The notes beneath the pieces are model-generated. The model was not told the DNA's origin. It did not search any database and was given only the letters and a program-made list of their open reading frames with translations. The translations under genes were made by a program, and so were the position numbers. From contig NC_134035.1 of the NCBI RefSeq assembly GCF_964204645.1, positions 2,000,001 to 2,064,000 of the forward strand: a stretch of 64,000 nucleotides of DNA, in the 5' to 3' direction. Shown piece after piece: positions 10,076 to 21,400 of this stretch. The stretch is from Tubulanus polymorphus (taxonomy: Eukaryota > Nemertea > Palaeonemertea > Tubulaniformes > Tubulanidae). How positions within the stretch are numbered: position 1 is the first letter of the stretch; each line of letters opens with the position of its first letter.

Positions 10076-10207
10076 CTCCCGTAACTCCCCCTCCGACAGC
10101 CGCCCGTCCACACGACGGGACCACCTCTGCGCAGCAGGGTGCGGCTGCCAGAGGGTCCGCTGCCTAGGGCGCCTAACTGGGAAGGCAGCAGTTGGAGCGG
10201 GGTCTGC
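10076..10207 (-). pseudogene. Inverted copy of exon two (5'-truncated)
   Basis: The minus strand carries the 3' 130 bp of the 236-nt exon at 2306-2541, including the donor GGGAG|GTAAGC and the following intron start. All codons stay open in the homologous frame (RRPRQRTLWQPHPAAQRW) with about seven replacements in 43 codons plus silent changes. Its 5' border is CGAATGCAG, which could serve as an acceptor. It may be a functional paralogous exon rather than a relic. Confidence 0.6.
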
Positions 10208-10214
10208 ATTCGTT

Positions 10215-10885
10215 TATCTAGAGATCTGCATCAATTGGTGACATTGAGAATTCTTTCCTTCAGGTCGGCCAATTTTAAGTCTGCCGGCCTTTTCCTATTA
10301 TAACTTTGTTACCCGCACCCAAATTTTTATTAGGGAATAGAGAAGTGTATCTGGGCTCTTCCCGGTGACCATTGAGTCGTCTCGGCTGTGTTACAAATAG
10401 CTTAGTTTCTTCTGTCATTCAACGTGCAGAAGTTGCGAGCGCGATAATTAGTTAAAACAAAGCGTAAAGAGGAGGCAGCCATATTATAACGTAGGAAGAA
10501 AAAGTATAATTAGACTTCGATAATTTTGCAAAATGATTTATTTCATTAGAATTGAAATGGAGACGTTCATTACCAATTCGGAGCAAACTTAGATTAAAAT
10601 CTAGCAAAATTAGATTACGATTGAAATGGACGTTCATAACCATATTTCCAAATGGGTTTTACTTCCCAGAATTTAGCTGTGTCGTTATTAAGACTGTCGT
10701 TAAAACTATTGTTTTCTGTATGAATTCTGAGCCCTTTACTATTTCCTCCGTGAAGGGCGGACAACGTTATAGTTCGATTCAAATGCAGTAGAATCTTATG
10801 GTTTTTGTGTGGTGTCTATAATTTTAGAATGTGCGTATCTAACACTTACTTTTGTATCAATACCCGGTTAATGATGCATCGGTTA
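10215..10885. other. No recognised gene
   Basis: Holds only short unsupported frames and a small internal repeat of TTAGATTA/ATTGAAATGG (10540-10640). I see no splice-bounded exon. Confidence 0.4.
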
Positions 10886-10889
10886 TTAT

Positions 10890-13800
10890 CATACGAATCT
10901 TTTTTCACTTTGGGATAAGTTGAATACCGCCCCAGTTTAGTAATACAAGAATCTTCTTTTTGAAGTAAGATAAACTGCACCTGTTGGAATCACTTTGGGG
11001 TAAGATTAAAGCTCTCAACCCCTGTTTAGCAATACATGAATCTGTACTTTGTGCTAATATAAGCTTTTCACTTTTGACCTATATAAACTGCACCTGTAAA
11101 AATATTTCCACTTTGGGGTAAGATAAGCTACCCCTGTTAGAATCTCGTCTCTTTAGGGTAAGATAAACTACCCCTGTTAGAATCTTTTTATTATTAGGGT
11201 TACTACCCCTGTTAGAATCTCTTTGGGGTACTACAGAATACCCCTGTTAGAATCTCCTTTCTCTTTGGGGTAAGATAAACTACCCATGTTTATTTTAGTA
11301 ATACAAGAATCTTTTTGGGTAAAAGATCAATATACTGCTCCTGTAAGAGTAAGAATCCCTTCTCTTTTGGGGTAAGATAAACGCTACAAACCTTGTTTAG
11401 TAATACATGAATCTTTTCTTTTTGGGGAAAGATAAACTGTTCATGTAAGAGTCTATTCTTACTTTGGGGTAAGATAAACTACCCCTGCAAGAAACTTTTT
11501 CCGTTGGGGTAAGATAAATGTAACCCCTGTAAAAATGTTTCACTTGGGGTAAGATAAGCTTGATGTATGTTAAGTACCCTTGAGGAGAGGTATGGCTAAC
11601 TAGATGAGTTCAAACCCCAAACAATCTTCTCTTTGGGGTAAGACATACTTCCCCTGTGAGAATCTTTGGGGTAAGATAAGCTACAACCCCTGTTTATTCA
11701 GTGAATCTTCTCTTTGGGGTAAGATAAGCTACCCTGTTTATTCAGTGAATCTTTTCTTTGGGGGTAAGATAAGCTACACCTGTAAGAATCTCTTTTCTCC
11801 TACGGGTAAGATAGATAATTAATAAATGAATAAATAAGCTTGGTGTATGTTATGTATAGCTATCCTTGAGGAGAGGGATGGCTTACTAGTTTGAGCTCAG
11901 TGAGTTAAAACCCCAATCTTCTTTTTGGGGCGAGATAAGCTTCCCCTGTAAGAATCTTATTACTTTGGGGTAGGTTAAGCTACAAACCCTGTTTAGTAAG
12001 GCATGAATCTGTACTTTGTGGTGATATATGCTTTTAACCTAGATAAACTAGTCCTGTAAAAGTGTTTATTTTTTACCTTTTGGGTAAGATAAACTACAAC
12101 CCTTGTTTATTAATACATGAATCTTTTCTTCTTTTTGGGGAAAGATAAACTGTTCATGTAAGAATCTATTTTTACTTTAGGGTAAGATAAGCTAACCTGT
12201 TTATTCAGTGAATCTTCTCTTTGGGGTAAGATAAGCTACCCCTGTAAGAATCGTATTATACTTTGGGGTAGGTTAAGCTACAAACCCTGTTTAGTAAGGC
12301 ATGAATCTGTAGTGGTGATATATGCTTTTCACTTTTGACCTAGATAAAATAGTCCTGTAAAAGTGTTTTTTTTTACCTTTTGGGTAAAATAAACTACAAC
12401 CCTTGTTTAGTTATACATGAATCTTTTCTTTTTGGGGAAAGTAAACTGTTCATGTAAGAATCTTTTCTTACTTTGGGGTAAGATAAACTACCCCTGCAAC
12501 AAACTTTTTCCGTTGGGATAAGATAAATGTAACCCCTGTAAAAATGTTTCACTTGGGGTAAGATAAGCTTGATGTATGTTAAGTACCCTTGAGGAGAGGT
12601 ATGGCTAACTAGATGAGTTCAAACCCCAAACAATCTTCTCTTTGGGGTAAGACATACTTCCCCTGTGAGAATCTTTGGGATAAGATAAGCTACAACCCCT
12701 GTTTATTCAGTGAATCTTCTCTTTGGGGTAAGATAAGCTACCCTGTTTATTCAGTGAATCTTTTCTTTGGGGGTAAGATAAGCTACACCTGTAAGAATCT
12801 CTTTTCTCCTACGGGTAAGATAGATAATTAATAAATGAATAAATAAGCTTGGTGTATGTTATGTATAGCTATCCTTGAGGAGAGGGATGGCTTACTAGTT
12901 TGAGCTCAGTGAGTTAAAACCCCAATCTTCTTTTTGGGGCGAGATAAGCTTCCCCTGTAAGAATCTTATTACTTTGGGGTAGGTTAAGCTACAAACCCTG
13001 TTTAGTAAGGCATGAATCTGTACTTTGTGGTGATATATGCTTTTAACCTAGATAAACTAGTCCTGTAAAAGTGTTTATTTTTTACCTTTTGGGTAAGATA
13101 AACTACAACCCTTGTTTATTAATACATGAATCTTTTCTTCTTTTTGGGGAAAGATAAACTGTTCATGTAAGAATCTATTTTTACTTTAGGGTAAGATAAG
13201 CTAACCTGTTTATTCAGTGAATCTTCTCTTTGGGGTAAGATAAGCTACCCCTGTAAGAATCGTATTATACTTTGGGGTAGGTTAAGCTACAAACCCTGTT
13301 TAGTAAGGCATGAATCTGTAGTGGTGATATATGCTTTTCACTTTTGACCTAGATAAAATAGTCCTGTAAAAGTGTTTTTTTACCTTTTGGGTAAAATAAA
13401 CTACAACCCTTGTTTAGTTATACATGAATCTTTTCTTTTTGGGGAAAGTAAACTGTTCATGTAAGAATCTTTTCTTACTTTGGGGTAAGATAAACTACCC
13501 CTGCAACAAACTTTTTCCGTTGGGATAAGATAAATGTAACCCCTGTAAAAATGTTTCACTTGGGGTAAGATAAGCTTGATGTATGTTAAGTACCCTTGAG
13601 GAGAGGTATGGCTAACTAGATGAGTTCAAACCCCAAACAATCTTCTCTTTGGGGTAAGACATACTTCCCCTGTGAGAATCTTTGGGGTAAGATAAGCTAC
13701 AACCCCTGTTTATTCAGTGAATCTTCTCTTTGGGGTAAGATAAGCTACCCTGTTTATTCAGTGAATCTTTTCTTTGGGGGTAAGATAAGCTACACCTGTA

Positions 13801-16400
13801 AGAATCTCTTTTCTCCTACGGGTAAGATAGATAATTAATAAATGAATAAATAAGCTTGGTGTATGTTATGTATAGCTATCCTTGAGGAGAGGGATGGCTT
13901 ACTAGTTTGAGCTCAGTGAGTTAAAACCCCAATCTTCTTTTTGGGGCGAGATAAGCTTCCCCTGTAAGAATCTTATTACTTTGGGGTAGGATAAGCTACA
14001 AACCCTGTTTAGTAAGGCATGAATCTGTACTTTGTGGTGATATATGCTTTTAACCTAGATAAACTAGTCCTGTAAAAGTGTTTATTTTTTACCTTTTGGG
14101 TAAGATAAACTACAACCCTTGTTTATTAATACATGAATCTTTTCTTCTTTTTGGGGAAAGATAAACTGTTCATGTAAGAATCTATTTTTACTTTAGGGTA
14201 AGATAAGCTAACCTGTTTATTCAGTGAATCTTCTCTTTGGGGTAAGATAAGCTACCCCTGTAAGAATCGTATTATACTTTGGGGTAGGTTAAGCTACAAA
14301 CCCTGTTTAGTAAGGCATGAATCTGTAGTGGTGATATATGCTTTTCACTTTTGACCTAGATAAAATAGTCCTGTAAAAGTGTTTTTTTTACCTTTTGGGT
14401 AAAATAAACTACAACCCTTGTTTAGTTATACATGAATCTTTTCTTTTTGGGGAAAGTAAACTGTTCATGTAAGAATCTTTTCTTACTTTGGGGTAAGATA
14501 AACTACCCCTGCAACAAACTTTTTCCGTTGGGATAAGATAAATGTAACCCCTGTAAAAATGTTTCACTTGGGGTAAGATAAGCTTGATGTATGTTAAGTA
14601 CCCTTGAGGAGAGGTATGGCTAACTAGATGAGTTCAAACCCCAAACAATCTTCTCTTTGGGGTAAGACATACTTCCCCTGTGAGAATCTTTGGGGTAAGA
14701 TAAGCTACCCTGTTTATTCAGTGAATCTTCTCTTTGGGGTAAGATAAACTACCCCTGTAAGAATCTGTTTATTTTGGGGGAAAACAAACTGCTCCTGTAA
14801 GAATCTCTTCTCTTTGGGGTAAGATAAGCTACCCCTGGAAAAATGTTTTCACTTCGGGGCAAGATAAACTGCTAAACTGCTCCTGTTAGAATCTCTTTGC
14901 CCTGTGGGGTAAGATAAACTACCCCTGTTAGAATCTCATTTCTCTCATAAGCAGCAACATTTCTTAGAAAAATATCTATCGTAAAAATACAAGACAAACT
15001 GCTCCTGTATCTTTTCTTCACTTTGGGGTAAGATGAGCTACCCCTGTAAGAATCATATCACTTTTGGGTAAACTACTCCTAGAATCTCATTTCTCCTACG
15101 GGTAAGATAAATATAACATTATTAATAAAAGAAAAACTTGTCAGAATCTTTTCTTCACTTTGAGGTAAGATAGGCTACAACCCCTGTAAAAATGTTTCAC
15201 TTGGGGTAAGATAAGCTCGGTGTATGTTATGTACCCTTGAGGAGAGGTAAGGCTTACTAGTTTGAGCTCAGTCTGTGAGTTCAAACCCCGATCTTCTTTT
15301 CGGGGTAAGATAAGCTACCCCTGTAAGAATCTGTTTACTTTGGGGTAAGATAAACTACCCCTGTAAGAATCTTTTACCTTTGGGGTAAGATAAATATAAC
15401 CCCTATTTATTTAGTAATACATGAATCTTCTCTTTGGGGTAAGATAAACTGCCCCTGTAAGAATCTGTTTACTTTGGGGTAAGATAAGCTACCCCTGTAA
15501 GAATCTCTTTTACCTTTGGAGTAAGATAAGCTACCGTGTAAGAATGTTTTACTTTGGGGTAAGATAAGCTATCCCTGTAAGAATCATTTTACTATGGGGT
15601 AAGATAAACTACCCCTGTAAGAATCTTTTACCTTTGGAGTAAGATAAGCTACCCCTGTAAGAATCTTTTACCTTTGGAGTAAGATAAGCTACCCCTGTAA
15701 GAATCTTTTACTTTGGGGTAAGATAAGCTACCCCTGTAAGAATCTCTTTTCTCTTTGGAGTAAGATAAGCTACCCCTGTAAGAATCTTTTACTTTGGGGT
15801 AAGATGAATATAACCCCTATTTATTTAGCAATACATGATCTTCTCTTTGGGGTAAGATAAACTACCCCTGTCAGAATCTTTTACTTTGGGGTAAGATAAA
15901 CTACCCCTGTGAGAATCTTTTACTTTGGGGTAAGATGAATATAACCCCTATTTAGTAATACATGAATCTTCACTTTGGGGTAAGATGAGCTACCCCTGTC
16001 AGAATCATTTCACTATGGGGTAAGATAAGCCACCCCTGTTAGAATCTCATTTTTCCTACGGGTAAGATAAATATAACATAAGAAATACAAGACAAGCTGC
16101 TCCTGTAAGAATCTTTTACTTTGGGGTAAAATAAGCTATCCCTGTAAGAATCTTTTACTTTGGGGTAAGATAAGCTATCCCTGTAAGAATCATTTTACTA
16201 TGGGGTAAGATAAACTACCCCTGTAAGAATCTCTTTTCTCTTTGGAGTAAGATAAGCTACCCCTGTAAGAATCTTTTACTTTGGGGTAAGATGAATATAA
16301 CCCCTATTTATTTAGTAATACATGGATCTTCTCTTTGGAGTAAGATAAGCTCCACAAGAATCATTTCTTCACTTTGGGGTAAGATAAACTATATCCCCTA
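10890..16400. repeat. ~38-bp GATA-hairpin satellite with higher-order units
   Basis: The monomer is close to TTTGGGGTAAGATAAGC followed by TACCCCTGTAAGAATC. GGGGTA and TACCCC can pair around an AGATAAGC loop, and AGATAAG fits the GATA-factor consensus WGATAR. Dozens of copies occur over 5.5 kb, most regular at 15.3-16.3 kb. Between about 11.6 and 14.7 kb the monomers form a higher-order repeat of 1007-1009 bp: the same start recurs at 11604, 12613, 13620 and 14628. Identical 72-codon frames in three of these units are by-products of the repeat. Confidence 0.9.
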
Positions 16401-16636
16401 TATATAAAAATGCCGAGATATTCGTTTCATTAATTGGTAGTAATTGTTAATGAGTTTACAGTACGATGCAGTTATTCATGTTAAAAGTTCAGGCATTAGC
16501 CTTTCTCTATGTATGAAGTTGCACTCGCTTTCTGCATCTTATCCAGGAATATTTTCAATATTTTTGATGTAAGTATGTTTACAACATACTCACTACAACT
16601 AAACCAAGCTTTTATCTTGGATGTAAAACTAAGCGT

Positions 16637-17177
16637 GTTCGTTAGTTCAAAGAGTATGACTACTCATTCGTTAGTTCAAGTATACGACTACTCATTCGTT
16701 AGTTCAAGTATACGACTACTCATTCGTTAGTTCAAGTATACGACAACTCATTCGTTAGTTCAAGTATACGACTACTCATTCGTTAGTTCAAGTATACGAC
16801 TACTCATTCGTTAGTTCAAGTATACGACTACTCATTCGTTAGTTCAAGTATACGACTACTCATTCGTTAGTTCAAGTATACGACTACTCATTCGTTAGTT
16901 CAAGTATACGACTACTCATTCGTTAGTTCAAGTATACGACTACTCATTCGTTAGTTCAAGTATACGACTACTCATTCGTTAGTTCAAGTATACGACTACT
17001 CATTCGTTAGTTCAAGTATACGACTACTCATTCGTTAGTTCAAGTATACGACTACTCATTCGTTAGTTCAAGTATACGACTACTCATTCGTTAGTTCAAG
17101 TATACGACTACTCATTCGTTAGTTCAAGTATACGACTACTCATTCGTTAGTTCAAGTATACGACTACTCATTCGTTA
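16637..17177. repeat. 28-bp satellite, about 19 copies
   Basis: Nearly perfect tandem copies of a 28-bp unit containing CGTTAGTTCAAGTATACGAC. It ends abruptly at TTCGTTATTTCG. Confidence 0.95.
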
Positions 17178-18400
17178 TTTCGTAGGTCAAATTAGTTGAC
17201 TACGTGTGTTTTGCTGCTGGTTACCCTTTTTTTGCCTTCGATCTATCTGAAGATACCTTCGCCTCTTCCATGCTCTCCTCTGTCCGTGCTTCACTGCTTC
17301 TGCGCTGTTCCACGGTTTATGCTGCGGCGCTGTGATCTGAGCCTCTGTCGACTGTATGCGTCTGCTTTTGCCAGTAAGTACCCTTTTATTTTTTTGGTGG
17401 GTCCCGGGATGTTTTTTATCGATTTTTTCTCCGCTGCGGTACATTGCCAAGTCACTTTTTTGAACTCGATAAATTGGCGTGAGCCTCGGGATAACGATGA
17501 TAATTATTATCATCCGAATATGTGTTGCAGTGTTGCGACACTTTAACTGTGGACCGTTGATGGTCTTTATATATATTATTACTGATCTTTATGTGGCTTG
17601 GCAATTAGATCTAGTTGGGGGCCCTTGGACTTCAATATGTTTTGGGGGGCCCCACCCACCCGTTATAACAATGTGATGATGAGGTCAACTATATATATTT
17701 TCATCTATTTCACAATGAAATAGATTGCTAAAGGTTTACGGTTTTCCTGAAACCATATTTCATTAGCAGTTTAACTGCCATCTTATGTAAAAAGTTTTAA
17801 AATCTGATCTAATGTTGAATGCAGAGTTTTGCTGTACTCTGATATTTTGCGATGAAATAGATTGCTGAAGGTTTACAGTTTTTACTGAAACCAGATTTCA
17901 TTGAGATTTTTTTCCCTTCGATCTATCTGAAGATACCTTCGCCGTTTTTTACTGAAACCAGATTTTATTACGCAGTATAACTGCCATCTTATGTAAATAG
18001 ATTCAATAATACAAACTGACTTAATGTTTAGATCAGTTGTAACTGAGGGCGTAACCTTGGTATTTTTACTGTACATGAAAACATTCCTGTGAAGAAATGT
18101 TTTACCCTGTTAACTTTTTAATATTGATATCGCGATAAACTTATTGATATCGCGATAAACTTGTTCCTCTCATATTATCACATTTTACCCGCCCAATATA
18201 GGATTCTTGTTTATTTGGTTCAGGGATATACCACGGGTTAGTTGAGGGATTTTTATGCCGCAGTGGAGCTTTATTGTAATCATAAATGGTTTTTGTTCGA
18301 TTATATTTCGTAAAAGGCTTTACCCGGACCATCCTTTTACTTGTCTCGATTCGTCGTCGTCGTCGAACCCGGATCCGCTACCATCGCGATATTCCGCTTA
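17178..18400. other. Diverged repeats, no clear gene
   Basis: CGATCTATCTGAAGATACCT occurs near 17238 and 17920. A block containing GAAACCA.ATTTCATTA and AACTGCCATCTTATGTAAA is repeated at about 17715-17790 and 17885-18000. A 21-bp direct duplication with TTGATATCGCGATAAACTT lies at 18122-18163. A frame at 17196-17546 overlaps a GTAAGT (17374) but begins at a non-ATG codon and has no matched acceptor, so I do not call it. Confidence 0.4.
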
Positions 18401-21400
18401 TGATCGTTTACGTTTTGATTAAAGTAGCGATCGACTGGCTCTGCTATCATTTACCGTCAACGCGCGGTGGTCAACTGAACCTAATGTCAACTCACCGCGT
18501 GATAAACTGGCTCTGCTATCATTTACCGTCAACGCGCAGTGGTCAACTGAATCTACTGTCAACTCATCACGCGATCGACTGGCACTGCTATCATTTACCG
18601 TCAACACCCGGTGGTCATCTAACCCTGCGATCAACTCAGTACTGTCAACTCAAACTGCGGTCAACGCTACTCTCAGCTAAATGTCGACTCAATGGTCAGA
18701 TCTTATGTCAACTCTATCTTGGAGTCATTCAGTCTTATTACTCCACCAACATTCAACGGTCAACTGGGCAAACAACTCAAGCAAATCAGGTAATTATCTT
18801 TCTCATCACTTCTCACTTTAAAATTTGTAGTTTTGTGTAATATTTTGATGTGTTTGAAATCTGTATTTATATTTTGTTTTATCATTTCAGTTTCTCCAAT
18901 TTGCTGTTGTTACTATGAACCGGAAAACACTGCTTCGCAAAAACAACGTCGTACAGTGTGAACAAATCTGATAATCAAAATCCACTATATTGCTATCAGT
19001 TGCGTCTCGTGGACAGTATCGCTATCAGTTCCATCTCGTGGACGGTATCGCTATCAGTTGCGTCTCGTGGACGGTATCGCTATCAGTTGCATCTCGTGGA
19101 CGGTATCGCTATCAGTTGCGTCTCGTGGACGGTATCGCTATCAGTTGCGTCTCGTGGACGGTATCGCTATCAGTTGCGTCTCGTGGACGGTATCGCGTTC
19201 AGTTGCGTCTCGTGGACAGTATCGCTATCAGTTCCATCAACTGGACAAACAACTCAAGCAAATCAGGTAATTATCTTTCTCATCACTTCTCACTTTAAAA
19301 TTTGTAGTTTTGTGTAATATTTTGATGTGTTTGAAATCTGTATTTATATTTTGTTTTATCATTTCAGTTTCTCCAATTTGCTGTTGTTACTATGAACCGG
19401 AAAACACTGCTTCGCAAAAACAATGTCGTACAGTGTGAACAAATCTGATCAATCAAAATCCACTATATTGCTATCAGTTGCATCTCGTGGACAGTATCGC
19501 TATCAGTTGCATCTCGTGGACGGTATCGCTATCAGTTGCATCTCGTGGACGGTATCGCTATCAGTTGCATCTCGTGGACGGTATCGCTATCAGTTGCGTC
19601 TCGTGGACGGTATCGCTATCAGTTGCGTCTCGTGGACGGTATCGCTATCAGTTGCGTCTCGTGGACGGTATCGCTATCAGTTGCGTCTCGTGGACGGTAT
19701 CGCTATCAGTTGCGTCTCGTGGACGGTATCGCTATCAGTTGCGTCTCGTGGACGGTATCGCTATCAGTTGCGTCTCGTGGACGGTATCGCTATCAGTTGC
19801 GTCTCGTGGACGGTATCGCTATCAGTTGCGTCTCGTGGACGGTATCGCTATCAGTTGCGTCTCGTGGACGGTATCGCTATCAGTTGCGTCTCGTGGACGG
19901 TATCGCTATCAGTTGCGTCTCGTGGACGGTATCGCTATCAGTTGCGTCTCGTGGACGGTATCGCTATCAGTTGCGTCTCGTGGACGGTATCGCTATCAGT
20001 TGCGTCTCGTGGACGGTATCGCGTTCAGTTGCGTCTCGTGGACAGTATCGCTATCAGTTCCATCAACTGGACAAACAACTCAAGCAAATCAGGTAATTAT
20101 CTTTCTCATCACTTCTCACTTTAAAATTTGTAGTTTTGTGTAATATTTTGATGTGTTTGAAATCTGTATTTATATTTTGTTTTATCATTTCAGTTTCTCC
20201 AATTTGCTGTTGTTACTATGAACCGGAAAACACTGCTTCGCAAAAACAATGTCGTACAGTGTGAACAAATCTGATCAATCAAAATCCACTATATTGCTAT
20301 CAGTTGCATCTCGTGGACAGTATTGCTATCAGTTGCATCTCGTGGACGGTATCGCTATCAGTTGCGTCTCGTGGACAGTATCGCTATCAGTTCCATCAAC
20401 TGGACAAACAACTCAAGCAAATCAGGTAATTATCTTTCTCATCACTTCTCACTTTAAAATTTGTAGTTTTGTGTAATATTTTGATGTGTTTGAAATCTGT
20501 ATTTATATTTTGTTTTATCATTTCAGTTTCTCCAATTTGCTGTTGTTACTATGAACCGGAAAACACTGCTTCGCAAAAACAATGTCGTACAGTGTGAACA
20601 AATCTGATCAATCAAAATCCACTATATTGCTATCAGTTGCATCTCGTGGACAGTATCGCTATCAGTTGCATCTCGTGGACAGTATTGCTATCAGTTGCAT
20701 CTCGTGGACGGTATCGCTATCAGTTGCATCTCGTGGACGGTATCGCTATCAGTTGCGTCTCGTGGACGGTTTCGCTATCAGTTGCGTCTCGTGGACAGTA
20801 TCGCTATCAGTTGCGTCTCGTGGACGGTATCGCTATCAGTTGCGTCTCGTGGACGATCGCTATCAGTTGCGTCTCGTGGACGGTATCGCTATCAGTTGCG
20901 TCTCGTGGACGGTATCGCTATCAGTTGCGTCTCGTGGACGGTATCGCTATCAGTTGCGTCTCGTGGACGGTATCGCTATCTGTTGCGTCTCGTGGACGGT
21001 ATCGCTATCAGTTGCATCTCGTGGACGGTATCGCTATCAGTTGCATCTCGTGGACGGTATCGCTATCAGTTGCATCTCGTGGACGGTATCGCTATCAGTT
21101 GCGTCTCGTGGACGGTATCGCTATCAGTTGCGTCTCGTGGACAGTATCGCTATCAGTTGCGTCTCGTGGACGGTATCGCGTTCAGTTGCGTCTCGTGGAC
21201 AGTATCGCTATCAGTTCCATCAACTGGACAAACAACTCAAGCAAATCAGGTAATTATCTTTCTCATCACTTCTCACTTTAAAATTTGTAGTTTTGTGTAA
21301 TATTTTGATGTGTTTGAAATCTGTATTTATATTTTGTTTTATCATTTCAGTTTCTCCAATTTGCTGTTGTTACTATGAACCGGAAAACACTGCTTCGCAA

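Noticed and set aside
11604-13838. Three identical 72-codon frames in the satellite
   Set aside because: They repeat at the 1.0-kb higher-order period and contain the satellite monomer; identity reflects recent duplication.
17196-17546. Secreted-protein exon with a hydrophobic start
   Set aside because: The frame begins at a non-ATG codon, and the GTAAGT inside lacks a matching acceptor or conserved product.
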